From the NCBI GenBank assembly GCA_963921195.1, contig OY992540.1, positions 130,820,671-130,884,670 of the forward strand: a DNA stretch of 64,000 nt, in the 5' to 3' direction. The translations under genes and the position numbers were made by a program. Below, one piece after another: positions 22,385 to 33,240 of this stretch; position 1 is the stretch's first letter, and every line of letters begins with the position of its first letter. The notes under the pieces are model-generated. The model made no database searches. It was not told the origin of the DNA and was given only the letters and a program-made list of their open reading frames with translations. This stretch comes from Pegoplata infirma. Its lineage: Eukaryota > Arthropoda > Insecta > Diptera > Anthomyiidae.

Positions 22385-23171
22385 TAGACTGCCCAGAAAA
22401 AAAGCGAAGTTTTTATTTTCTTGGGGGATACCTGCAAATTTTGTTCCTTTTTGTGCAAAAAAATTTCGTTTTTTTTTTTTTGGGATTTTTAAAATAATAT
22501 CTAGAGGTCGCGATCTCGCGTTTTATAACGATTTATTTTTTTTTTTGAGTTTTTTATTATTTTAAATTGTTAAATATCATTAATATGATAAAATATTAAT
22601 AATTTCAGACAAAAAAAAAATTAAATTAAAAATTAAATATCGCTCATTCCATGAGATGTCTCCCAGCATCTAATCAAATGTTCCTTAATTTATTTGAAAT
22701 TTTGCACACATGAACACTATGAAGCTATTAAAATAAATCAGTTGTTAGTTCCGAGAAAATCCGTGAATTCGCGAATATATTCGCGTTCGCGAATTCGTGG
22801 ATTTTCGCGAAACTAAAAACGAATTTATTTTAATTGCTCCGTAGTGTACCTGTGTGCGAAATTTCAAATAAATTAAAGAACATTTGATTAGATGCTGGGA
22901 GACATCTCATGGAATGAGCGATATTTAATTTTTAATTTATTTTTTTTTGTCTGAAATTATTAATATTTTATCATATTAATCATATTTAACAATTTAAAAT
23001 ACATAATAAAAAACTCAAAAAAAATAAATCGTTATAAAACGCGAGATCGCGACCTCTAGATATTATTTTAAAAATCCCAAAAAAAAACCGAAATTTTTTT
23101 GCACAAAAAGGAACAAAATTCGCAGGTATCCCCCAAGAAAATAACAACTTTGTTTTTTTCTGGGCAGTCTA
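22385..23171. mobile_element. Palindromic hAT-type MITE, copy 1
   Basis: The 787-bp element begins TAGACTGCCCAGAAAAAAA and ends with its reverse complement. It is flanked by a perfect 8-bp duplication GTGTGTAA at 22377-22384 and 23172-23179, which points to the hAT superfamily. Arms mirror almost throughout, down to a centre with AATTCGCGAATATATTCGCG. No transposase. The second copy is at 58928-59705. Confidence 0.92.
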
Positions 23172-23545
23172 GTGTGTAACACTGATTTTTGACTTTATGT
23201 CTGTTTTGATGAAGTTTTCACCACAGATAAAACTAACCAAATAAGAGCGTTTTGTACTAAACTGAACGTTACCTGTAGAAATCACGCAAAAACATCTGAA
23301 TCGATTATGTTGTTTAAAAAACGGCTGAACCGATCTCAATGGAATTTGCTGCACAGGGCATATAAGACCAAGATTGGACAAATAGCCGTAAATTGCCACC
23401 CATTATTGTACTGAACGTTAATTTTGCTTGTTTTACCGAGTCCGGTCCCGTGCTTTAATTTTGTCCGACACTGTATATTTACATCGAGATGCAATATGAA
23501 ACAGGTGTTTTCTAAGGGCCAGCAACGCGGACCGGGTCTAGCTAG

Positions 23546-24029
23546 TAAAATAATCAAATAATTCCACCAGTTTTTTTAGCGTGTAAACTGCTGCTATTCC
23601 CAACAAATAGTATAGTAAAAGGACAAGTTGTCCTTGTAAAATTCTAAAGTTTTCTGTATTTTAAATCAACACTTGCATCGTTTTATTTTTCAAGCAACCA
23701 TTATAATAGTTAAAGAAATTATGGAACATAAAACACAGTTGGTACATACTTGCCAGATACTTTATATTTTTTTTTTTGTTCCATTTGGATGAAATTCCAG
23801 GAAAATGATGAACATACATAGCGACTTGCAATGGTTACATTTGAAATGTATTTTTGGTCAAGTGAGTCGTGCAGAAGTGCACGATAACAATTGCAAAAGA
23901 TAAAGTATTTTAAAAATATTTATATATAACAAATTTGCTATGATTCTGCTTCAAAGAATAATTTTTTTATGTATTATGAGAAAATGTTCAGCTTTGAGAA
24001 GATATTTGTGTTGTGGAAAATTTCTTACA
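23546..24029. other. AT-rich sequence, nothing recognised
   Basis: No terminal repeats or coding-like segments recognised. Confidence 0.45.
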
Positions 24030-24420
24030 GATTTTGAGACATTTATTGTATAGAAAAAAATTCAAGATGCAATATTCTCAGATTCTGATATACTTTTCTG
24101 TATAGAAAAATTCTCTGATACTGAGATACGAGATTTTTCCGTATAGAAAAATTTTCCGGTTTTGGGAAAATATTCCGAATTAAAAAAAATTCTCCGATTC
24201 TGAGATATTTTTTCAGTATAGAAAAATTCTCAGACTCTGAGAAATTTTTCCGTAAAGAAAATTTCTTAGATTCTGAAATTATTTTTCATTTCAATTTTTT
24301 TCGAATAAAACAAAATGATTAGGTTTTATGTTATTTTTAAGTGTAGAAAAATTCTCAGATTCCGTTAAAAAAAAATCAGATTCTAAAAATTACCAACATA
24401 AATAAATTTAAATCACAAAA
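24030..24420 (+). repeat. Degenerate tandem repeat, about 55-bp period
   Basis: TAGAAAAATTCTC(A/T)GA followed by TTCTGAGATA..TTTTTC recurs about seven times with heavy divergence. No coding frame. Confidence 0.6.
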
Positions 24421-25024
24421 ATAATTTTCTTGAAATTTATTCTATGGGAATGTCATGGTGAAATTAGTAAAGAAAAATTACCTCGAGCTGGAATAAACCT
24501 TCTCAAAAATAAAATTTAAAAAAATTTTAAAAAATTGGCATAAAAAAAAAATTTTTTTGTTCAAATCAATTTTCGGCGAAATTTTTTTTTGTAAGAAATT
24601 GTGAAAAAACGCAAGAGTCCGTCCTACAGTCAAATTAAATATTTTATTTTAAGGTTATATATAATTAGTACATTTTCGTTCATAACTTCAAAATTTCTAA
24701 ACTAATATCGCTGAAATTCAATGCCAAAATTCCCGTATAAGTATAGAAAAGAACGTATACGTTATAGAAGCTATCACCATCGCTAGATGTTTTTATGAAC
24801 GGTATGACAGCCATTTGTTTATCCTCATAAATACATAAATTTTTAATTTTTTAAAGTTTTTTTTTTTTAATAATTTTTCATTCGATTCCAAACTTTCTTT
24901 TTTTTCAGGCACCACACAATTTTTCATAACATTTTTTGAATCCTTTACGTATCCGCAGACATTGAATTTTCGAGAAAAAGAAGTGAGTATGTAATAGACT
25001 TCAATACCTTACAAAAAAAAACTA
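24421..25024. other. AT-rich sequence, nothing recognised
   Basis: No repeat or coding signal that I can support. Confidence 0.4.
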
Positions 25025-25400
25025 AACATGTGAGGCATTCCACACCAAATGGACCCCTACAGACAAACATGTGTTCCATGAATGTCTCGACAGGTTGAAT
25101 GTGATGAAACTAAGAAAAAAACGTTTTTGGTTTTACAATTTTTTAAATACTGGGTTTAGGAGGCGTGGTTTAATATTGGAAAAATAATCAAATTTATCAA
25201 ATTAAAAAGGAATCCACTAAAATCTCAAAAATTTACATTCTTGCATATTTTTACGGGCTATTTTTTTTTTTTTTTAATTTACAGAACTCGTTCTGAAATT
25301 TTAATTTTTTTTTAAATCTGGCCAATTTTTTTTATATATTTTTTAAAGTTCAGATGTTTTTATATTCCAAAAAAAAAAAGAAGGGCGGTTTTTATTATTT
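25025..25400 (+). repeat. Dispersed repeat X, copy 1
   Basis: GAGGCATTCCACACCAAATG, then AACGTTTTTGGTTTTACAAT, AGGAGGCGTGGTTTAATATT and CAAAAATTTACATTCTTGCA. The same order occurs at 54775-56500 (split by a hAT) and inverted at 61500-61830. The GGCATTCCACACCAAATG word also appears at the inner edges of the palindrome at 60-63.8 kb. Confidence 0.7.
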
Positions 25401-25843
25401 TTGAGAAAACAGCATTTGAATTTTGGATTTCATAACAATTCTGTTATTTTCTTGCTTACGTTATTTACACGTAAGTCGCCCATTAATTATAAAGTATATA
25501 GAGATGTGTGATTTGCGTAATTCAGACAATTGTTACACTAACGAATAACTTAAGCTTGCTACGTGAATACTTAGTGAGGGTGTGATAAAAGATAATTTTG
25601 TTAGTGAGTCATTTTGTTTTAAATGTTGAACGTTAAGGATGTGTTTCTATAACATAGTGCCCGTTTAAATGCACCCGCTTTAATGCACTTATCCGAAAAA
25701 TCAATAAATGCAGAATGGCATATATGCATTTACAAAAAAAAACTCTGAGAAACGCACACCAAGTGATCTTAAGCTTTTAAATTTGTTTATTCTTACTTAT
25801 GCATCAGCAAGTGAGTCATCAAAGCGGGAACTTATTTTAGTGT
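25401..25843. other. AT-rich sequence with GCATTTAAGCGG-like words
   Basis: No gene recognised. CCCGTTTAAATGCACCCGCT near 25660 belongs to a group of similar words scattered to 33 kb and again at 35 kb (see findings). The LINE target duplication begins at 25844. Confidence 0.4.
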
Positions 25844-25865
25844 TAATATTTTATTTTCGTATTTT

Positions 25866-26119
25866 CCTAATCCGGGGCCAATACACCCGGAGAAGGTTGG
25901 CGGTCTGATTCGGGAGTCTGAATCTAGGGGACACCAGTTACTAGTGTGCTGTGATGCTAATGCACATCATTCGATATGGGGAAGTACAGACACAAATGAT
26001 AGAGGCGAATCACTTTTGGAGTTTTTGTTAAGCACTAACCTGTATATTTGTAACAAGGGTAGTGAACCAACTTTCGTTACAAGTACGCGGCAAGAGGTTC
26101 TTGACGTAACACTTGTATC
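25866..26119 (+). pseudogene. LINE endonuclease domain, N-terminal remnant
   Basis: The frame reads PEKVGGLIRESE..., then CCDANAHHSIWGS, which matches the conserved D-N-H segment of exonuclease-endonuclease-phosphatase family LINE endonucleases, and continues to FVTSTRQEVLDVTLVS. The residues upstream that normally include the N and E of the active site are missing through truncation. Reading is cut at 26119 by the hAT-type insertion. One target-duplication copy apart, the frame resumes at 27072 in register. Confidence 0.85.
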
Positions 26120-26429
26120 TAGGGTTGCCAGACGGCCTGGAATGGCCTGGATTTTCCAGTTATTTGAGGTCTGGTCCAGTTTCCAGTTAAAACATAATTT
26201 ATCCAGTTAAAAAAGGATTTCTTTTATTTTAACAATTTTTTTTTATTAAATATTTTTTACAATTTTTTGGGACTACTTTTTGAATAAAACATTAAGATAT
26301 AACATAAATGCATCTTTTGTATACGGAAAATGTGCTCTTTTTGCTGCATTTTCACTAATTTTTATACAACTTTTCGAGCAATTCGGCCAGTCTAGCGTTG
26401 ATTTCGGCACGAATGTTTTCCTTCACAGA

Positions 26430-26700
26430 AAGAATCGAAAACGAATTTCAATCAACAAAAACGCGGATTCAATTATTTTTTTAATTGCAACTCCTCCGAT
26501 GAAGAAAATTGTTATATCAATCATCAAATTGTAGTTGTTTAATTGATTTTTTTCAATCAATCACTTTTTCGATTTTGATAAAAAAATGTGATCAATTTTT
26601 TATTTAAAGTCAATTAAAATAATGATTGATTTAACAAATGAATTTTAAGCTTATGATTAAATTATGAAGAAATTCATATTTTTTGCTTTCCAATAATCTG
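26430..26700 (+). repeat. Dispersed repeat delta, copy 2
   Basis: Matches 3075-3355 in order and orientation, including GAATTTCAATCAACAAAAAC and TAATGATTGATTTAACAAAT. It lies inside the hAT-type insertion. Confidence 0.65.
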
Positions 26701-26729
26701 CAAATAATGGTCAGTTGTTGTCGCTTTTT

Positions 26730-26960
26730 TGACTTCGCACGTCCCGGAAATTTTAACTGTCCTCCTAGATTTCCAGATTTGACCACTTTGGACTTAATTT
26801 TGTGGGGTTATTTAAAAAGAAAAATATACTCAAACAATCCTCAGACCAATGAGGAAAAAGTAATATAAATGCTTAAAAAAGGCACATTTAGCCGTGGCAA
26901 ATAGAGACGGCCATTTAGTCCAAAATAAAAATATGAAAATCGGTTGATTTTTTTTCAAAT
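26730..26960 (+). pseudogene. mariner/Tc1-like transposase C-terminal fragment
   Basis: A frame reads RPGNFNCPPRFPDLTTLDLI and then LWGYLKRKIYSNNPQTNEE. The PPR.PDLT.LD..LWG pattern is typical of the third catalytic region of IS630-Tc1-mariner transposases. A frame break near 26868 is followed by a short C-terminal-like piece (VANRDGHLVQ). Only about 70 residues remain. It sits within the hAT-type insertion, so it was carried in or inserted before or after that event. Confidence 0.6.
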
Positions 26961-27071
26961 TATTAAAAACAAAAAATTATGTATGGGTCCAGTTACTTTT
27001 TCAAAATCCAGCTGAAAATTTTCCATTATCCAGTTATTTGACTTCTAGTATCTGGCAACCCTACTTGTATC

Positions 27072-28440
27072 AGATACATTGTCTGATAGAATTGATGACT
27101 GGAGAGTTTTGGAAGACCATTCTTTCTCAGATCATCGCTACATTGAGTTTTTACTCAGGGAGCGTGCCCCGGTTAAGACAGTCTCTAGAAATCTGAGAAG
27201 AACAAACTGGGTTAAATGTAGGGAAACTTTTTCTTTGCTTTTGGGTGAAGTACCCTTATCTGAACCGCATAGTTTGGCGGAAATTGACTGTCTGGTTGAC
27301 CATATAACAAATGTTTGTAATAGGTGCCTGGATGCGTCTTGCCCTTCTGCAAAGCCTAGAGGGAAAAAAAGAAGCCACCTTGGTGGTCAAATGAGTTGCA
27401 TACGAGCAGAGATTCCTGCAGAAAGCTCTTTAATAAGGCTAAATTTTCAAGAGCGTACGAGGACTGGTCTGCATACAGGCTGCAACTTAAGAGTTATAAG
27501 ATGATCAGAAATGCAAAATGTGATTCTTGGAAAAACTTCTGCGGAAACATAGAAGACTTTTCTGAGGCATCCAGGCTGCGCAAGGTTCTGGCTTCTTCAC
27601 CTTGCACTCTGGGATACCTAAAAGATCCTAATGGGGTGTGGTCTTCCTCCAGTGGAGAGTCGCTGGATCTCCTTTTAAACACGCATTTTCCGGGCAATTC
27701 CATGACGCCGTTTCAAGCTTTGGAACGTTCTGACGCCCAAGCATCTGAAATTGCTTCGGAAATAATAAATATGCCAACATTAATCTGGGCGATAAAAAGC
27801 TTCAGGCCCTATAAATCCCCGGGACCTGATGGTATAATCCCGGCTGAGTTGCAGCAAGTGTCGGACTATATAGCCCCGTTGCTGTATAATCTATACACAG
27901 CATGCATCAACTGGTCGTATATTCCTTTAAAATGGAGGGATACCAGAGTCGTCTTTATCCCGAAGGCTGGGAAAAGTTCCCACACAGCTCCGAAGGATTT
28001 CAGACCAATTAGTCTGTCTTCTTTTTTGTTAAAGACAATGGAACGAATGATAGACTCATATTTGCGTAGAGTGATTGACCCGAGGTTGCTTTCGACAAAG
28101 CAATATGCATACAACAAGGGTAGATCAACGGAAACAGCTCTGCATGAGCTCGTTCGTACCATCGAGAGATCGCTTTCGGTAAAAGAGTACACTATGGTGG
28201 CCTTTCTTGATATAGAGGGGGCTTTTAATAATGTCATCCCAGACTCGATAATTTTGGCATTGTCTGGTCTAGGAGTAAAGCGTGGGATCGTTTTAATGGT
28301 GGAAAACCTACTTGCCAATAGACGTATAACGTCCGAATTGGGAGCGTCCGTCATATCTCGATTTGTTAATAGGGGCACACCACAAGGAGGTGTTCTTTCG
28401 CCGCTTCTTTGGAACCTGGCCCTGAATTCAATGCTGCTAT
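27072..28440 (+). pseudogene. LINE endonuclease C-terminus and reverse transcriptase, first part
   Basis: The endonuclease ends with DHSFSDHRYIEFLL, holding the SDH motif with its catalytic His. The frame slips at an A7 run (27364-27370); after it comes KPPWWSNELHTSRDSCRKLF, which begins the linker to the RT. RT blocks follow: PYKSPGPDGIIPAEL, FIPKAGKSSHTAPKDFRPIS, then the AFLDIEGAFN motif with the first catalytic Asp and RGTPQGGVLSPLLWN. A second slip occurs at 28425-28460, just before the YADD box. Confidence 0.85.
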
Positions 28441-29398
28441 CTCTAGAGCACGTGGTTGTCATGTTGTCGCATATGCTGACGATGTCGCGATAGCGGTAAA
28501 GGGGAAGCATCTGCCAACATTGAGGGACATTCTTCAGGGTTCTCTGAAATATCTGTCTAAATGGGCAAGAGACTGTGGTCTAGGAGCCAATCCAAGTAAA
28601 ACAGAGCTTGTTTTGTTTACAAGGAAAAATAAGATTCCTGCTTTTGATCCTATTTCTCTGGACGGCACTGAAATCACCTTCTCAGATGGAGCCAAGTATC
28701 TTGGCGTATTTCTAGATAGGAAGTTGAATTTCAGGCGTAACATTGAGGAACGGGTGAGAAAAGCAACGATTGCTTTATATTCCTGTAAAAGAGCCATTGG
28801 AAAGCGATGGAGTTTTAGCCCTCAAGTCGTTCATTGGATCTATACAGCAGTGGTGCGTCCAATTTTGCTGTATGGAATCATTGTCTGGTGGCCTGCTTTA
28901 GAAATAAAAGCGAACTGTGTCTTTATCACGAAGGTACAGAGAATGGCGTCAATGTGCAGCACTGGTGCTCTTCGTACTACACCTACGGCTGCATTAGAAA
29001 TCCTCCTTCACCTGATACCCTTGGACATATTGGGTAGGCAGTATGCGGCTGCGTCGGCAATTCGACTTAATAGCACGCTGCAATGGAGGAGCAGCGATTG
29101 TGGCCATAGCGCGATCTTGAAGAAGATAACAATACCACAAAATGTGGACTGTGCTCCCTCTGTGAGCCTCTTTGAGCGCCACTTTACCACTATGATACCA
29201 TCCAGGGAGTCTTGGATGGGGGATACTCCGGGTAGTGGAGCTACCATAAATTTTTACACAGATGGATCGAGGCTGCACGAACAAGTGGGCTTTGGAGTCT
29301 ATTCGGAAGAGCTTGGGTTGAGCCTGGCTCGTAGACTGCCAGATCATTGCAGTGTTTACCAGGCAGAGATGCTGGCAATAAAGGAAGTGGCTGACTAG
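28441..29398 (+). pseudogene. LINE reverse transcriptase second part and RNase H start
   Basis: It opens with ARGCHVVAYADDVAIAV: the YADD catalytic box of reverse transcriptase (codons 28472-28483). Thumb motifs follow, with KYLGVFLDRKLNF and an IYTAVVRPILLYG-type block. From about 29246, INFYTDGSRLHEQVGFGVYS supplies the first catalytic Asp of RNase H and AEMLAIKEVAD the Glu. The frame ends at an amber codon (29396-29398), and the same frame resumes immediately after it. Confidence 0.85.
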
Positions 29399-30097
29399 TT
29401 GAGCTGCAATGTCTTGTCTACAACCGCAGTCCACATCTATACTGACAGTCAAGCCGCGGTCAAGTCCCTGGATTCAATGTTTCTGAAAACAAGATCTGCC
29501 CTTAACTGCCGCACGTCTTTAAATGAGATGGCCAAGCAGTTTAACATACGACTCATATGGGTCCCAGGGCACAGAGATATTCCAGGGAATTGCAAAGCCG
29601 ATGAGCTTGCAAGACTAGGAACTACCTTACAGGTTCCAACAGAATTGGAATGTGTTGGTATGCCTCTAGAAACTTGCAAGCAAAACCTACGGCTTTGTTC
29701 TGCGACGGAGACTAATCAAAGATGGGCAAATGGATGGACGTGTGAGACAACACGACTGATTTGGCCTTCTCTTAATCAGGGGCGCACAAGTGAGCTGATA
29801 TCGCTTCCAAGAGGAGAGATTTCGACGGTGGTTTCTATAATTACCGGACACTGTCTTATAGGGAAGCACGCAGAGCGGTTAAACGTGCCGTCGAATGACT
29901 TTTGCCGAAGTTGCATGGATGAAGAGGAGTTGGAAACTATCGAACACTTTATTTGCCATTGCCCGGCACTTTCTGGTCAGAGACTTGCTTCACTGGGATC
30001 TAGGGAGCTGTACGATCTTTCTGATTTGTCGGATGTCAAAATTCAACATCTAAGGAGTTTCATAAGAAGCTCAAACTGGTTTAACGACAGGGACTAG
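29399..30097 (+). pseudogene. LINE RNase H C-terminus and CCHC-like finger
   Basis: It continues the frame after the amber codon with HIYTDSQAAVKSLD (third catalytic Asp) and WVPGHRDIPGNCKADELAR (conserved His and Asp). About 230 codons in, CRSCMDEEELETIEHFICHC gives the C-x2-C, H, C zinc-binding residues common at the ORF2 C-terminus of this LINE group. It ends SSNWFNDRD at TAG 30095-30097. About 90 nt of 3' UTR follow. Confidence 0.85.
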
Positions 30098-30222
30098 TAG
30101 GGAAACCTATTACGGTCCCGTGGTATCACAATGGACCTCAGAGTCTACGTGTGTTGACGTAAAACGTCAGCAGCCACTTACAACCTAACCTAATATTTTA
30201 ATAAACTTTGTAGGAAATATTT

Positions 30223-30692
30223 CACGACTGATTTGGCCTTCTCTTAATCAGGGGCGCACAAGTGAGCTGATATCGCTTCCAAGAGGAGAGATTTCGACGG
30301 TGGTTTCTATAATTACCGGACACTGTCTTATAGGGAAGCACGCAGAGCGGTTAAACGTGCCGTCGAATGACTTTTGCCGAAGTTGCATGGATGAAGAGGA
30401 GTTGGAAACTATCGAACACTTTATTTGCCATTGCCCGGCACTTTCTGGTCAGAGACTTGCTTCACTGGGATCTAGGGAGCTGTACGATCTTTCTGAAAAT
30501 TCAACATCTAAGGAGTTTCATAAGAAGCTCAAACTGGTTTAACGACAGGGACTACTAGGGAAACCTATTACGGTCCCGTGGTATCACAATGGACCTCAGA
30601 GTCTACGTGTGTTGACGTAAAACGTCAGCAGCCACTTACAACCTAACCTAACCTAACCTAATATTTTAATAAACTTTGTAGGAAATATTTCT
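30223..30692 (+). repeat. Tandem duplication of LINE 3' end plus flank
   Basis: Repeats 29753-30222, including about 30 bp of non-LINE flank (AATAAACTTTGTAGGAAATA), so it arose after insertion and is not a second retrotransposition. The copy differs by a 14-bp deletion after GATCTTTCTGA, which shifts the frame, and by a longer tail (three to four CCTAA units against two). The peptide frames at 30300-30558 are shadows of the ORF2 end. Confidence 0.9.
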
Positions 30693-30714
30693 TTCCAGTT
30701 TTGCGCATTTAAGC

Positions 30715-31235
30715 GGATTATTAGAGTGTTAATATTTTCCACAAAAATATTTGCTATAATATTTTCTACAAAATTGCTAAACATAACCTTTTTCTCAAAT
30801 GTAAAGAAACCATTTGAGAAAAAGGTTTCTTTACATTTGAGAAACCATTCACATAATTTTTAACAAATTGATATTCTTTCGAATTTTAAGATTCTAAAAT
30901 TGTTTTTTTCTTACAATTAAAGATCTGGTTAATATCTTCAATAATTAAAAGAAAAAAAATTAATAAACTTAAAATTCGAGAGGATATAATTTTTTTAAAA
31001 CTTAGGTGAATGGTGAAATAGTACTCCCGAATCGAGCACATTGTTTTATAAACCGATATGCTGCAAGAACAGGCCAAAGCTGGGAAACTATAACCGCCTC
31101 TATAATAAAATTCCAATGTATTTTTTAAGACGCCGACACACGTATATTTTTTTGTCTCCTCTACCAGAATCAATCGTCGGAATCCCGTAATTTTTTTAGT
31201 GTTTTAATGTGTAATTTTATTGAAAATTATTCTAT
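30715..31235 (+). repeat. Dispersed repeat gamma, copy 2
   Basis: Shares ordered blocks with 18590-19230: TTCCACAAAAATATTTGCTA, ACCGATATGCTGCAAGAACA, CTCCTCTACCAGAATCAATC and GTAATTTTTTTAGTGT. It lacks the LINE insertion seen in copy 1. Confidence 0.65.
30786..30841. other. Compound hairpin with two alternative stems
   Basis: CTCAAATGTAAAGAAACC (30794-30811) pairs perfectly with 30824-30841. Alternatively ACCTTTTTCTCAAAT (30786-30800) pairs perfectly with 30812-30826. The two structures are mutually exclusive. It lies in repeat gamma; no function can be inferred. Confidence 0.85.
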
Positions 31236-32218
31236 GATAATATCTTAGTTTTAATAAGTAAAGGAAATAATGACCTCGAGCTAGAATAAATCTACTCAAA
31301 ATATAATTTTTATTATTTTTGACATTTTTATATTCATATTTAGCATGAATATCAACAAATTTTTGGAAACGGTTCAGCGGTTTTCGAGATGTTGCCATTA
31401 AAATTTACGTCTAAGAAAAAATTTAAATTTTTTCCATAATCAGCATGAATATCAAAAAATTTATGGAAGCGGTCAAGTGGTTTTCGAGATGTTTCAAAAA
31501 AAAAATCGTCTGTACTTTTACTTATTGCTCTGTAATACAGTTTGTAAATAAAAATCTCTTCAAAAAATTTCCAATATTTCAACACCTCTTTAAAAAGCGT
31601 CTTAAATTACAATAAAAGCTGGTAAATTTGATGAGGATGTCGTGTAAAATTGGAGGAACTCGTTAAAAATTCGTTATTTTCACAAAAATTAAAATAAGTA
31701 AATTTACAATTTGATAGCATTAAAGCGGGAAAATTTACACGATGGCATTTCCCAATTGTCAACACTACTTGCACAGTAAGGAAGGAGAAATTGATCAGGA
31801 ATCAAATAGTGACAGTTTAGTAGAAGCCATAACAAGCACATTAAAAACATATATAAGAAAGTCAAGGCATTCTTAAACGATTTCCCTTTAATGACCCCGC
31901 TCAAACGTGGCACTGAAAATATGAAGTTTATGAAAAAAACGTGAGAAGATCTAGCGAGTTTATAAATAATTTCTACAAAGTTAAACATTCGCGTGGGAAA
32001 CATTTAAGCGGGAGCATTTATGGCATTGTCGTTATTTTGTGCAAAGTTATTACTTATCCATGCTTATTGCACATTACAGTCGAAGAAAATGAATAAGAAT
32101 TCTTATAGTTACCACTTAAAAAGTGAATTCAAACAAGAAATTTTAAAAAAAAAAACGTTTCGCGCATGCGGCATTAAAGTGGAAATGCATTTAATCAGGC
32201 ACATTTAAGTTTCAGTTA
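31236..32218. other. Unassigned sequence with one short direct repeat
   Basis: AGCATGAATATCAA(C/A)AAATTT, then GTTTTCGAGATGTT, occurs at 31343 and again at 31444. A 44-codon ATG frame at 31742-31876 (starts MAFPNCQHYLHSKEGEIDQE) has coding-like composition but no family I recognise. GCATTTAAGCGG-like words recur at 31707, 32001 and 32170. Confidence 0.35.
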
Positions 32219-32782
32219 TTATACCCCCCACTTAGTGATAGAGGGTATATATAAGTTTGTCATTCCGTTTGTAACTCATTGAAATATCGATCTGGGACCC
32301 CATAAAGTATATATATTCATGATGCCCGATCGATTTTAAGACATTCTAGCGATGTCCGTCTGTCTGTCTGTGGAAAATGCTGTCGCGGACAAAATATTGC
32401 ACAGAGATGACTGAAACTTAACATATTTATTGAAAGTTCTCCCGAGAAGTTTGGTATTGCATTTGAGCGATACCGGTTCAAAAGTTATGAACGAAAATGT
32501 AAGCACACCTCAAAAATTTCAGTACATTCAACATAACCTAAAAATACAAAATGCTTTAATTCGGCTTCTGGTTGACATATGTGAACATAATTGAACACCA
32601 AATGGTATTTAAACAAGTACGAACATATTTTTTGACAAAAAAAGAAAAAAATTGCGATTTTTTTTACCAAAATTTTTTTTCGCGGAATTTTTAGAATTTA
32701 AAGTTTTTCACAATAATCTTTTTGAAATTGTGGAGGGTATCACTACATTCGGCAAGGCCGAATTTAACTTTTTTACTTGTTT
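32219..32782 (+). mobile_element. DINE-1-like element, complete
   Basis: It begins near TTATACCCCCCACTTAGTG. It contains TTTGTCATTCCGTTTGTAAC, a CATAAAGTATATATATTC block and GTCCGTCTGTCTGTCTG. It ends with the hairpin TTCGGCAAGGCCGAA, then TTTAACTTTTTTACTTGTTT. This layout matches Drosophila DINE-1/INE-1, a non-coding Helentron-derived family that inserts between T residues. Length about 560 bp. Confidence 0.85.
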
Positions 32783-33240
32783 CTCTTAGTTTATGAAAGT
32801 AGTAATAGAAAAAAAAATTTCGCATTTAAATGGCCCTTGCTCAATTCCTCATTTATTAACTTTTAAAAACATCGGCAAACATCTATCGCTTAAATGCGTC
32901 ACTAAATATGTCTGGTTTAATAATTTAAAATATACGTAATACACAAAGAATAATTTTGAGGGCTTGTCAGACTGTTAATGTTTTTGAAGCAGAGAAGTTC
33001 TGGAGTTCATGCACGCAAAGTTAAACAAAATTAAAAACGCCGTTGGAATGACAACTTAAGAAGTTTTTGTATTATAAATGTGTATGTTGTTATTTTTGTT
33101 TTCAATTATTTCATGTGTTCAAGTTTGAAATCAAATTAATTTAACAAAAATTTTGTTAATTTACAGTTTTTTTGTAAAATTTTGCACTCATAAAATGCAT
33201 TTAACTAAAACTTTGTAAATTTACAGTTGAGTTGTTATTG
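32783..33240. other. AT-rich sequence; ACTTTGTAAATTTACAG words
   Basis: The region near 33120-33240 matches the interior of the element at 34978-35520 (ATGCATTTAACTAAAACTTT). It is probably the left half of a related element whose right end is at 34270. Confidence 0.4.

Larger units (their letters stand above)
21590..23545 (+). mobile_element. Helentron-like element 4, interrupted
   Basis: The 3' end is clear: CAACGCGGACCGGGTCTAGC then TAG at 23545, followed by T, the same AGCTAG|T terminus as elements 1-3. Before it, AAAACGGCTGAACCGATCTC recalls the repeats of element 2. A second GCTGAACCGATTG lies near 21650. The 5' end is a guess around CTTATAAAAACGTAAGTTTC. Short repeats with (A/C)G(A/G)TGGCGCTA lie at 21726, 21791 and 21911. 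It holds repeat alpha (21955-22376) and a palindromic hAT MITE (22385-23171). Confidence 0.55.
26120..27063. mobile_element. hAT-type insertion within the LINE
   Basis: The 944-bp insertion starts TAGGGTTGCCAGA and ends with its exact reverse complement. Flanks carry a perfect 8-bp duplication CTTGTATC at 26112-26119 and 27064-27071. TIR start and duplication length indicate hAT. Subterminal repeats of CCAGTTATTTGA type occur at both ends. It has no intact transposase. It contains repeat delta and a mariner-like transposase end, so it is a composite. On the minus strand around 26280-26430 two short coding-like pieces (NIRAEINARLAELLEKL; KISENAAKRAHFPY) may be remnants of its own or a captured gene. 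Confidence 0.9.
25854..30190 (+). mobile_element. 5'-truncated RNase-H-bearing LINE (LOA/I-type)
   Basis: A non-LTR retrotransposon carrying, in order, part of an AP-type endonuclease, a reverse transcriptase, RNase H and a C-terminal CCHC-like finger. It has a 3' UTR and a tail of CCTAA units. TAATATTTTA at 25844-25853 and again at 30191-30200 is a good 10-bp target-site duplication for target-primed insertion. RNase H excludes Jockey and CR1 types and favours the LOA or I group; the clade call is inference. It is dead: 5' truncation, a 944-bp hAT-type insertion (26120-27063), frameshifts near 27364-27370 and 28425-28460, and an amber codon at 29396-29398. Confidence 0.85.

Noticed and set aside
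25854..30692. Two separate LINE insertions because the 3' end appears twice
   Set aside because: The second copy includes the same non-LINE flank, so a tandem duplication is the better explanation.
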